NCBI GenBank assembly: GCA_963853835.1
Contig: OY970832.1
Span: 4,236,001 to 4,300,000, forward strand
Reading direction: 5' to 3'
DNA: 64,000 nucleotides
DNA from: Calendula officinalis
Lineage: Eukaryota; Streptophyta; Magnoliopsida; Asterales; Asteraceae
Below are positions 34,880-47,200 of the stretch, in pieces. The translations under genes and the position numbers were made by a program. The stretch's first letter is position 1, and each line of letters begins with the position of its first letter. The notes beneath the pieces are model-generated. The model saw only the letters and a program-made list of their open reading frames with translations, was not told the origin of the DNA and did not search any database.

Positions 34880-37571
34880 TTTTGCTTGATTGAATAGAAT
34901 GAAAAAATAGCTTTTGAATTTGAGATGATATATGTTGGACATGTGGATCTAGTTGCTTGTCACAATATAGCCTAAGATTTTCGAAGCTAGATAAAATGGG
35001 ATTAGATTGTAGATATTTTGTAGGCTTAAATACTTACAACGCTTTTTATTGTTTCTTAACTTATGTAATGTGTTGCCTATGACCTATAGGTCATGGGTTC
35101 AATTCCCATCGTGAACAATATGAATATATTAGGTACCGTTAAAAAAAATTATGTAATGTGTTTCGCGTATGATAGCACTTTATTTTCCTCAATTTTATGT
35201 TATATTTTATTTATATAAATCTAGCAGCGCATTCATGCATTCATTTTATAAGCGATTTAACTTGTTTTTTTATATGTTTATGAGTTCGGATTATACGTTC
35301 TTCACCTTTATTGATTCATCTTATAACAACTATAAATTACAATATGTACGAGTAAAACAATGATTAATAATGAAATTATAAATGCAATAACTATCATTTT
35401 GTAGCTTTCTGCTAAATGATTTATTTTTATGTAAGTTAATGTTTTTTTATCGTAATTACAAGAGCCGTGGTCAGTTTACTAAAAAATCCATTAACACAAT
35501 CTAACATATCAATTACAATATACAAATATGTCATTCTTATAAATCATGACCCCAACTTAACAGTTATATAATCTACCTAGATAGGATGAGCAGAGTCGTA
35601 CAACCAATAAAAACAAAAAAACAAATTGTCATGTTTTTATTTCGATCTCGTTTCAAAATTTTCAAAAATTTGTAGCACAATTTAGCCCGGTTTAAAACCG
35701 AAAGCTAACAGTTGTCATTATATGCATCATCTAATATTGATTGAACAAGATCAAAAAACTCAAAGAAAAATAATCATTCAAAAAACTAAACCGTTAAAAT
35801 AAAGTAAATAAATGAGTTAAATCTATTAACCCTTTACTATAACTCACTAGATATACAAAACGTAAAACATGCATCCTTTCAACATCAAATAGTGGGTCGG
35901 GTCTGTTGGGTCGACCACAGGTCACCGTACCCCTCGTAAAAGGGTATCTATGAGACCACTAGTAACCCAAATGGCTGAACTTACAATACTCCATCCCTAA
36001 TTCCTCGTGTTCGATTGCAACAAAAACTTGTAAATCGACCATAAGGAACGCAAAAGTAAACTGATGCTAACCATTGCTTCAATTGGCATCATTTTCAATT
36101 TAGTTTGGAATGGTGCCATCAGTGGCTTCCTTCGGTCGTCTCTTTCAGTTAGGAGAAGCCTAAAAAACAACAGTTAGGATAATTTTTTTAGGTATCTGTA
36201 TTTTATCTATAAAATATTAAGTGTATAAATATTGTTGGCATAATAAATATGTCATTTAAGTATCAGTTAAAATGTCTAACAAACTAACAATGTAGCACTG
36301 ATTTGTCAAAACTGAAATATCGTATCTCATGACTAGTAGCGGTCTAAGTGATTCGGGTTGTCTAAAATAACATGCTTTTTGTGTAATATGTTTCGGGTTT
36401 TAAAATTTATGTTGATGTGATATAAGATAAGCCGGTGGGGGATTAGACGGTTGAATCAAGTTGAGGGGTCATTATCCACAACACCAAGCTTTCTAAGTCC
36501 CTTCTTAGATATTTTCAGACATAATGGCCCGCCTTATTATTTCATATTGTACTCGAACAATTAACCTTTTAAGTTTTAAGCTCAGGTTCGGATTCGCTGA
36601 TATGTCAATAACATTCAATTTAAAACGACATATTTATATAAACATGTTAAATATCTCAACCTTAACATATTTACCTTTAATCCAAAAACGACTAATATAA
36701 CATGTTTAATTAAACAGGTTAGCATGTCAAACAAGATGTTATTCTACAAGTTTATAATAACATACTAAAACACCAAAATTACTAAGTATCTACTTTAGTT
36801 TTTATATGACTATTAGTTATTTTTAAACTAGTAAATTATAAACTAACTATAAATATATAGTTTTAAAATATATTGTAATAATTAAACGGGTTGATAGGTC
36901 GATCCATTTAAATAATCATTGACCCAAACATAACCCATTTAAAAAACAGGCCAGTTAAATCAACTCAAAACTTTTTTATATCAATCATAACATGTTTATT
37001 TTCACTATTTTCAGGCCAGATTCCAGGTTTCGTATTTGGCCCTCTTATTGTTAAGTATTACAGATTAGCCCTAAAGTTTTGTTTATACTCTACTTTAGCC
37101 CTTGAAGTTTGTTTATAATCTAAACATAATAAATAACAAATCAAATTAGGGCCTCTGAACATAATAACTACTTGCGTACGACCCTGATCCAAATTAACCT
37201 TTTCTAAGTCATCAATTATCATACACATGAAACATAAATTAGGGAGGTAATTTGCAAACATAAACACTTACAGGTGGATGAACTTACCATTGGAAAAATG
37301 CTGCAACAATGAGGCTTACTGTTAGTCTGTTACAGCTTACAACTATCAATTTGATTAATATTAAAATATTAAATAAATTACACATTTTTTTTCCACCACA
37401 CACTTTTGCCAGAAATCTTTCACGAAAGAGTCTCTCTACTCCCCAGTAGAGATATGATTGTCCACATCGCACCTCCCTCATACCCTGCTTTTGGCAGGAT
37501 GTTGATTGCAATATTAACAAAAAAAGAAGGAAAAAAATCATTTAATTTACCGTCACTCATTTAATTTATAG
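34880..37571. other. Intergenic between ATL and TRF-like genes
   Basis: No coding gene is supported. Near 35090 a GGTCATGGGTTCAATTCCC phrase resembles a tRNA T-arm/SINE B box without the rest of a tRNA. 35990-36170 reads, on the minus strand, like a leader or 3' UTR piece after TTTTTTAG and might be a 3' UTR exon of the TRF-like gene, but nothing proves it. Degenerate GGGTCAAACGGGT-like phrases are frequent from 36340 to 36990. Confidence 0.4.
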
Positions 37572-40050
37572 TCACCATCGTGTCAGATTTCTCCATTTGT
37601 CCTTCAAATCAACCTGAAACCATAAATTCAACAATTTGATGTCAATAGATACATACATTACTTAACCCATTTCTATAATAATGTAATGTTGCATTACCTC
37701 GGTTCTATCTTCAAAAATGTCGCGATGTAAACTTAAGATCAGCTTCCAATGTCCTTTACCGTATCTTCATAAAGGAACATGAGATTAATGAGACGATTAC
37801 ATTTATTTGTCTTCATAGACTCCCTTTTAATTTATTTATAAAACAAGTCGATTTTATCTCAAACAGGTCAAATAAAAAAAATTAGCTAAAGAGAGATGTG
37901 TACGAGTTGAAAGTCAACCAAGGGCCATCTTTAATTCATAAACACCTCCAAAATTGTTGTGTTTTAAGATTTTAATTAGAGAAAATTACATAAATAGTCC
38001 TTGCCAGTTGCAGTTTGTATGAAATTATGAATTTCGTCCCTCGACTTCTTTTTATTACACGTATAGCTCCTAATTTTGAAATTTGTTACATCAATGGTCC
38101 CTAAAAACTTAACGGCATTTTTTTTGCTAGTTTCAAACTTAGGGACTATCAATGTAATAAAAAAAAGTTGAGCGATAAAATCCATATTTTTTTTATACAA
38201 ACCACATGGATGATCTATGTAATATACTCTTTAAATTATTACTGTGGTAACATTTAAGTGTAAAATCATAATTTATACATTAATTACTTATCAAAACGGA
38301 TGAAAGATGTTTGTCAGTCACGTGACCCGACCCGTTTCAACTCGACCCATTACCCAACCCGCCCAACATGTTACCCGAATGATAAAAATGAGTAGAAAAA
38401 GGAAGAAGTATGACATACTTTTGCACAGCAGTCCTCAAAGTGTCCTCCTCTAAAAGACTCCATTTTCTTGGCTTTCTTTTCCTCACCAGTTTTTCTATTT
38501 TGTAAATGCTCAAAGGTGAGGCCGCTATCGGTTTCGGGCTGGGCAAGTGAGGTCTTGGTGATCCTTCCTCTGATGTATCAATGGAGTCACTCCACTGACA
38601 AAATATTATATTCAATTATAATTTAATAAATTCAACAATATGATCATAATAGTAACCTAAATATCTGAATAAAACGATTTAGAAGGTTGTATACATTAAA
38701 AATAGACTTTGGGCGACTTTGAACCCGTTTGGACCCGTTTCCCTTTTAATAAACATTCAAAAATTGAATAAATAAATAAATAAATAAACTTACCTCAACA
38801 GTATGTGCAGTATTATTTCGTTCCAATATGCCAAACTTACGTCTTTTATTTTGTTCCTTACATAATCCATCATTTCCATCAGCTTCTAAACCTTTATCAT
38901 TTCCATCATGTGAGGAACTAGGTGCTTCATCATTAACCCTAGTAGTAGAATTAACTAAACCAGGGTTATGATCCATATTTGCTCCACTCGTGCTAGCTTT
39001 TAATGATTCAGCAAGTTTTAATGCATCTGGAAGAGGGTCTTTCACCACTTGATGAAGTTCAAAAGAACTGGTTTCAAGGGCTTCTTGTATTCTATTCACT
39101 TCAGGGGTACGAATGTAATTGTAATTTTTGTGAGTTTTTTCCAATGGATCAACGATTACAGCTCTTTTATGAGTTCTATGTCCTGGTTTTCTTGTACAAT
39201 TTGGGGGGATTTGCTTCTGTTTGGGTGAAACATGAGTACTTGAAGCTTCTATATGAGGAAAAACATCAATCAGTTAGTCTTAAAATGCAACAATCTAACA
39301 AAAATAATGAAGCAAAACTGCATATTTAAAAATCTGACATGATTTTAACTTACCATTATCCTTGTTATTAGCTGGTTGACTGTCATTACTTTGATTATTA
39401 AATTCTACACATTCATCTAAACCCATAGCTTTGCATAATCCACCATCACTCAAAATCGTCTCGAACGCTAATTCGAGAAATGAAGGACCTAAATTTTCTT
39501 TAGCCTCATTTACGTAACGACGAACAACCTCTAATACATCAATTTGGTTAAACATTTGCATAACATTTTCACAAGCTTCTAAATCAGAAATTCCAGCCTC
39601 AATATCACAAATCCAAACCAACAAGTTGTCTTCAATCAATCCTGTTGTTTTTACCAAATCATTCATTTCCATTTTACGAACCCGATCACTCCAAATCCTC
39701 CTCACAGCAGTAGAATACTTAAGTTTCGTATCACCTGTGCTCTCTTCGATGATTTTTGCAGTACAGTGCATTGCGACAGTGCAATAAGCTGTTTTCATGG
39801 CTTCAGAAACCTTAGTATTTCCTTCAATTATATCCAATTCTACGATTTGTTCGAGAAATTCGATTGTGCGTTCGGAAATTGTACCTTTCTTGAGGTCGGA
39901 ATCGATTTTCCGTAGCAGTAGGCTCTTTTTCAGTCTCGAATTGTTGCTAGGAAGTGGAATAAAACGAATTAGGTCATTTAGAATTTGATCATCGATATTG
40001 TTTTGTCTGAGAAGGAATTCGAGTATCCATTCAGATACGTCGATGTCCAT
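37572..40050 (-). CDS. TRFL: TRF-like single-MYB (telobox) protein
   Basis: Five exons on the minus strand: 40050-39354, 39248-38794, 38594-38419, 37764-37698, 37613-37572, giving 478 aa with every junction in phase. The C-terminal residues 426-478 form one MYB/SANT repeat (RKWSLLEEDTLRTAVQKYG, HWKLIL, RDIFEDRTE) ending in the telobox signature VDLKDKWRN; the protein stops three residues later. The N-terminus (MDIDVSEWILEFLLRQ...) is the helical region of plant TRF-like proteins, and the middle is charged and low-complexity. By family, a nuclear protein that may bind telomeric or telobox DNA. The last two exons are short (67 and 42 nt) and were found by splice sites plus the telobox. It is divergent from the nardilysin gene. 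Intron 3 carries a repeat at 37978-38225. TRFL6/TRFL3 is the nearest group I recall. Confidence 0.88.
37978..38225. repeat. Dispersed AATTACATAAAT...GTCC inverted repeat (copy in TRF-like intron 3)
   Basis: The left side reads AAATTACATAAATAGTCCTT then TTTGTATGAAATTATG, and the right side has the complement (ATACAAACCACATGGATGAT, CTATGTAATAT). Related copies occur at 45228-45424 and 45886-46085 and, more decayed, near 22012-22135, 29216-29390 and 61330. It looks like a small foldback element without clear ends. Confidence 0.6.
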
Positions 40051-40996
40051 TGAGTGAGATTGTAGAATTGAACAATGAAAATTGGGATATTGAGTTTTAG
40101 GGTTTGAATTTCAATGGCGGAATTGAAATGAACTCCGACTTTCTGATTGACTGATTGAATTCCGCTCGTTAATTTCAGAACTCGTCATATTTTACCCAGA
40201 GAAATCATGTTGTAAATATTTGCCCCCTCTAGTTCTCGTAAACTAATTTTGTAATGTTTATTAGTAAAGACTACAAAAGACAATTCAATCAGTGAGAGAT
40301 GAAAAAAAACATCAAAACAAACGCTACATCAACAAAGACCCAATATAAAACACCTACACGATATATCAACATCCCCTAAACAAAACAGAAACACTATTAA
40401 CAACAATATTTTAGATAATACTGAATAAACACTTCACCTAAGATAAATAATATAAATTTACTTGACAAATAATATCATCGTCATTTGGATATTCTATCTC
40501 ATCAATTGATTTACATAACAACAATACCACTATAAATTATCATAAAAACAGTTACTTTTAGTTCCATTAGCTAAATTCTAGAGGTGAGTGCGGTGTAGAA
40601 ATGAACCGAAATCAATATGATCAAAATCGATAATGATAAATTTTCAAAACAGAAAATCCAACCGATTACATATTTCGGTTTGGTTTTTTCAGTTCAAATG
40701 ATTACCCATATTCGAGGACCGGACTGAAACCGATAGCACCAAAACCAAAATCATAAAATTACAAAACTAAAAATCAAACCAATTATATATTCTAAGTTTC
40801 GTTTCGTTTTGGTTTTTTCAATTCAAACACTGACCTATACTATATATTCCATCAAAATACAATGAGACATGAGATGAGAGGGCCAAATACGAAATGACTA
40901 TATATCTCTAGTAGGGCACGGTAGATGCGTTTCCGCCACTCGCAAGCAACAAACATCTCACACAAAGTAAACGGCAGGAGCTCTGTACTTCCATCA
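40051..40996. promoter_or_regulatory. Shared divergent promoter region of TRF-like and nardilysin-like genes
   Basis: The two ATGs are 946 bp apart and face away from each other, so both promoters must fit here. Between 40590 and 40830 is a GGTTTGG/AACCGAA-rich decayed repeat with internal inverted pieces. No clear TATA box was seen for either gene. Confidence 0.5.
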
Positions 40997-43900
40997 ATGG
41001 CGGTAGGCGGTACTACTTTTTCGTCTGACGATATCGTCGTCAAGTCGCCTAACGATAGGAGATTGTACAGATACATACAGCTGCCTAACGGCCTATGTGC
41101 TTTGCTTGTTCATGATCCTGATATCTACGCCGACGGTTCGCCGGAAAGTGGCAGACCTGACGGAAACATCGAAGACGACGACGATGAAGATGAGGATGAC
41201 GATGATGATGATGATGATGACGATGAGGGAGAAAGTGGAGAGGAAGATGATGACGACGACGATGAAGGAAATGAAGAGAAGAGCAATGCTGCTCAGACTA
41301 AAAAGGTTTAATATCAATCCTCTGCTATTCAATCGAAAATTTAGGGCTACATTTACCTTAATGTGGCGTAATTTGATAGCAGCAACATGTATAGTCGATT
41401 AGTTTCGTAAAATTGGATCGAGCATTTGAAATGGAGAGTAGTTTGTTTTGCTGCTTCTTCAGCTATTTAATCGGAAATATAGGATTACGTTTACCTTAAT
41501 ATGTCATTATTTATAAGCAGCAACCTATTAGTCAATGAGTTACATAAAATTGGATCCAGCATTTGAAATGGAGACTAGTTTGTTTTGCTGCTTTGACGAT
41601 GTTACATTTTTTTTTTATAGTAATCATAGCAAGCATCATCTGATAACCTTTAGCTTAGTAGTCAAGTCAGTTTTAGCTACTTATATGTATATTTTAGATT
41701 ATTTAGCATATGATATGATGAGAAAATATGTAAATAAACTATGGTTCTGGATCTAATTAGGTTGAATTCAGTTAGACTTATAGAGGCTGTTATTGTTGTT
41801 TTTTCTGCAGGCTGCTGCAGCAATGTGTGTAGGGATGGGAAGCTTTTGTGATCCTCTAGAGGCACAGGGCCTTGCACATTTTCTTGGTTTGTTCCTGTCC
41901 TCTTATACTTGTATCTTGAATTTATAATTAACATGTGTTGTGTAAAATGCATAGTTATAGAATTAGATAGACTTTTATTTGGAGTTACCAAACATCTGTT
42001 ACATTTTTGGTCGTGTATTATTGGGTTCATGATACATTGATACCTAAGCGGTTGATATTGTTTTGCTGTTACTTTTTTCCATTTGCTATACACAATAACT
42101 TGTTCCGCGAATGACAAATATTTAAACAGACTTATGTTCAGTACATATATGTCACTAGAAATGAGGATGGTACTTAATGGCTTGTTTTTTTCAATGGTCA
42201 ACTGGTATTTATTACATGCTTTATTGCAGAACACATGCTTTTCATGGGGAGTGCTGAATTTCCAGATGAAAATGAGGTTTTTTCACTATCTACTGTTTCA
42301 TTGGTGCTTTATGTAGAAACATATCTGTTCACTCGAAACTTTGAAAATCAATGCTAAAGAGTACCTTTAAGTGTTAGTAGGTGGCAATTTTATGGATGTG
42401 TTGAATTAGGTTAAGCTTTTCTCTAACTGGTCAAGCGGGTAATATATAAAAACGGCTAAAAGAACATGTCCAATGGGCTGAAAGTTTTGGAAAGTGTACT
42501 TACAATGCACACATCTTCCTACACAGTTTTATAAAAGAAATTAAATTGTTATTGTAATAATCTAGATTATGCATTTATATTTGAAGTATTAGTTATTTCT
42601 TAAAATAATTAAAAAAGGACGAACAGTGGTTACATATTTACCCAACTAGGCTCGTTTTGACCCATAGTAAGAGTTAGCCTCTTTTGATCTGTTACACAAC
42701 CTGTCAAACCTGCCCGTTTTGTCATCTGTTTTAAAAAATTCTTGTGATTAATTTCTCTCTCTCTGTTTAACTCTTCCGTGTTCTAGTATGACAGTTACTT
42801 ATCCAAGCATGGGGGGTCATCAAATGCATACACAGAAGTGGAGCACACTTGCTACCATTTTGAAGTTAAACCTGAATTTCTAGAGGGTGCTTTGAAAAGG
42901 TAATTTTAAACCCTTTTAAGTATATCTCCACAACCCATAAGAATGTATGGTTGATTTCACGTTTACCTGATTATATAGTGTTTTGGGGTGGCAACAAAAT
43001 AACCTATAAGGCTATATTGGTAATTTTTTTAAGTCATTGTGATATTTAAACTCTAAAGGTTTTGTATATAATCCTATGTTTGCATATATGTTATTTTTCA
43101 TATATATATGATTGTAACTTACTAAACCACTTCCATTCAATTTCTCAGATTTTCACAGTTTTTTGTTTCACCACTAGTGAAGACTGAAGCAATGGATCGT
43201 GAAGTACTGGCTGTTGATTCAGGTGTGTTCATATCACTCCATTTTGATGATTCCGAATGTTAACCCCATCATAAAAAAATAAAAATAAAAATAAAATTAA
43301 AATATATCAGTTATTGACTATTTGATAACCTTTTTTATTACAAAAAAAATGGCAGAATTTAATCAAGCATTGCAAAGTGATGCTTGCCGACTTCAACAAT
43401 TACAATGCCATACAGCAGAACCAGGTCATGCCTTCAACCAATTTTTTTGGGGTAAATTTGACTAACCTTATTTTTTCAACGTGGTTTTCTTATTATATAC
43501 TTGGTTTAAGTGCTTACTTTGTTATGTTTTTTGAATATAAATATTATTCATGTTCATATTTTTTCCATTTTCTTGCATTAAAGGTAACAAGAAAAGCCTT
43601 GTTGATGCAATGGAGAATGGAATCAACTTGCGGGATCAAATCTTCAAATTATACAATGAGTTTTACCATGGTGGATCTATGAAGTTAGTTATAATCGGGG
43701 GAGGTAAGTTACCTGTTTTATTAAAACTAAAAAGAGATCATTGTGAATAAATATTGTCAGCTCATTTGGTGATGCTGAATTTTGCATTTTCTGTCACTGT
43801 TGCTTTGTAACATGATTTAGTTATGCATTAATATTGTTGTAAGAAGATTATGAAATTATATATTTTTTTCCTGCAGAAAGTCTTGATGTGCTTGAAAGTT

Positions 43901-44246
43901 GGGTTCTGGAGCTATTTGGCAAAGTCAAAACGGGAAATGCATCAAAGGTACAAGTCAAACAAGGACTTCCTGTTTGGAAAGCAGGAAAAATTTATCGTTT
44001 AGAAGCAGTTAAAGATGTCCATGTTCTTGATCTATCATGGACATTACCATGTCTTAGGAAAGATTATTTGAAGAAATCAGAAGACTATTTGTCACATCTC
44101 ATAGGACATGGTAAGGTGTTTTTAGCTGTTATACATGTGTTTGTGTGTGTATGCATACATACATACATACATACATACATACATACATACATACATACAT
44201 ACATACATACATACGTACGTACGTACGTACATACATACATACATAC

Positions 44247-44295
<49 letters not shown>

Positions 44296-47200
44296 TACAT
44301 ACTCTTAGAGTCAATTAATATGTACAGAGGGTAGAGGAAGCTTGCTCTTCTTTCTAAAGTCTAAAGGGTGGGCGACTTCTATATCTGCTGGTGTTGGTGA
44401 TGATGGAATGCAACGATCTTCCATTGCATATGTTTTTAGCATGTCTATACACCTCACTGACTCTGGACTCCAAAAGGTAATATTACAATCTTACCCCTTA
44501 CCATCTAATTTGTTTGCTAAGTTTGTGGCTTTTAATGTTGGGGCCTGGGGGTATCTATGTCTAAAGTACACACCTTGCTTATCTATACTACATTATAACG
44601 CATTTGGCTCAAGTTCTTAATCCATTAATTTGTAGTTTTAAGGATTTTTCAGTTACATATTTACCCTCATATGTACTACACTTATTTACCTTAATTATTG
44701 CAGATTCATGAGATCATTGGTTATGTTTATCAATATCTTAAGATGTTGAGACAAGTTTCTCCTCAAGAATGGATATATAAAGAACTCCAGGATATTGCAA
44801 ACCTGGATTTTACATTTGCTGAAGAGCAACCCCAGGATGAATATGCTGCAGAACTTTCAGGTATCTTATTTAATTATCTTATTATATATTATATATTTAT
44901 TGTTAATATAAATTATTCGTTTTCTTCTAGAGCAATTATTTGACTTTGTATCCCAAGACTATGTTGCTGTTAGAGTAAATATACTTGTCATTTATTTTTC
45001 AAAATATATATATTTAATAAAAAATTATTATTCTTCCAGCAAATCTGCTTATCTATCCACCGGAACATACAATATATGGGGATTATGCATACAAGGTGTG
45101 GGATGAGGAAATGATCAAACACGTTTTATCTTTCTTCACACCAGAAAACATGAGAACTGATATACTATCAAAGTCTTTCAATAAGTCACAAGGTACTATA
45201 TTATATTAACGTATCCTCAAATAAATAGAGTGAATTACATAAATCGTCCCTATGGTTTGTATGAAATTATGGATTTCGTCCCTCAATTCTTTTTACTCTT
45301 CAAATTATCCCTAATTTTGAAACTTGCAACATCACTCTTAGTGACTTAGTGTCACTTGTTTTAAAATTATGGACTATTCCGTAATTTCATACAAACCAGA
45401 GGGATGATTTATGTAATATTACGTGTAAGAAGTTGAAAATCTCTTTGCATTTTTCATGTATTTATTCTTCCAGATGTCAAATGCGAACCATGGTTTGGAG
45501 CACATTACACAGAAGAAAATATTTCTCCATCTCTTCTAGAAACATGGAAAAATCCTCCAGAAATAGACTCATCATTACATCTACCTGCAAAGAACGAATT
45601 CATTCCACAAGATTTTTCAATTCGTGCAAATAATATATCATGTGATTCAAATTCTGCATTCCCTCCAAAATGTGTGCTTGATGAACCATTGATGAAGTTT
45701 TGGTACAAACTGGATACAACCTTCAAATTTCCACGTGCTAATACGTATTTCCGTATTAATCTGAATGGTGCTTACCGTTGTTTAAAGAATGTTTTGTTGA
45801 CTGAATTATATCTTAACCTTTTGAAGGACAACTTGAATGATATCGTATATCAGGTGAGTAACCATTCTTTTCCTTTTAATAATTAGTAGAGTAAATTATA
45901 AATCGTCCCTGTGGTCTGTATGCAATTACGGATTTCTTCCTTTGACCCTTTTTTATTACATGGATAGTCCCTAATTTTGACACTTGTAACATCAATGGTC
46001 CTATTTTGAAATTTGTAACATCAACGATCCCTAAGTTGAAACTTGTAATAATTAGTAGAGTAAATTACATAAATCGTCCCTGCGGTATTATTATATATTC
46101 TCTACCTGAGAATTGTACATAATAGTCTGATTTGTCTACCTGCAGGCAAGTGTGGCTAAATTAGAAACTTCTATATCACTTGTTAGTGACAAGTTAGAGC
46201 TAAAGGTTTACGGTTTTAATGACAAACTTCCAGTTCTTCTTTCCAAAATTTTGGAAACTGCCAAGTCATTTTTGCCAACTGAAGATCGTTTTGTGGTATG
46301 TGTAATTTGGGTTTTTTTTGGTTTACAATCGCTTTTTTTTGTTTTGTTTTAAATGGGTCAAATAAGCAAAATGTAAAAATATTGCAAAAATAAAATAAAT
46401 GCAAAGAAATATAGAAAATAACATATATAACATAAAATAAACTTACTGAACAAGACAATAGGTCAATGACCAAATCTAAACTAGTGAAAGCTTTATTATC
46501 CTCTGGACTCCCTGTTAGTTTTCTAAAATCAACACTAGTAATCTTAATTATGTAACATATAAAATAAAAGTTTAGTTTGTAATAGGAAATGGGCCGGGGC
46601 GGTTTTATTGGATCCATATTCTGAAATACAAGACCCACAAAAGTTGGGGGTTTTTTTGGGTTTTTGGTTTGGTTCTGCTCACCCTTACTAATTTATATAA
46701 GATCTCACTTGTTAGTCTGTTAGATTTCGATTTAACTGTAAAAGTAGTTACAAATGTTGTTTATGCTTGTAATTTCTTTTTGACTTACTGCTGGTGATTT
46801 TGGCAGGTAATCAAGGAGGATATGGAGAGAAATTTAAGAAATGCCAACATGAAGCCACTAAATCATTCATCATATTTGAGACTGCAAATTCTCTGTCAGA
46901 GTTTTTGGGATGTTGATGAGAAACTTGGATTGCTGAATAACCTTTCCTTAGCTGATTTGAAGACTTTTATTCCCGAGCTTTTCTCCCAGGTTTATAACAA
47001 CACTTTCATGTTAAAGTAGAGTGGCAAAACGGGCGGGTTGGGGAACGGGTCAAACGGGTACTTCTTTGGTATGTGTCGAACCAAAACACTTTTTGTTCAA
47101 AATTTTAACGTTATAGGTATAAATATATAGTGTGACAAACATGATTACGATAAATTATATTGCTTCACTGATTATATATATATTTTTGAATAAAAAAAAG

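Noticed and set aside
35075..35125. GGTCATGGGTTCAATTCCC, like a tRNA T arm
   Set aside because: No acceptor stem, D arm or anticodon arm can be formed around it; at most a SINE fragment.
37400..37500. Minus-strand stretch that could read YEGGAMWTIISLL, like a MYB second helix
   Set aside because: The true exon (YGKGHWKLIL at 37698-37764, followed by VDLKDKWRN at 37572-37613) fits phase and splice sites; this one runs into a stop and lies past the gene's stop codon.
40925..40996. Upstream in-frame ATG for the nardilysin-like gene
   Set aside because: The added 24 residues are not like the family N-terminus, while MAVGG at 40997 fits; kept only as an alternative start.
41093..41332. Antisense ORF opposite nardilysin exon 1
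   Set aside because: Shadow of the Asp/Glu-rich coding stretch.
44129..44334. ORFs rich in HTYI or VCMY repeats
   Set aside because: They are translations of the (CATA)n intronic repeat.
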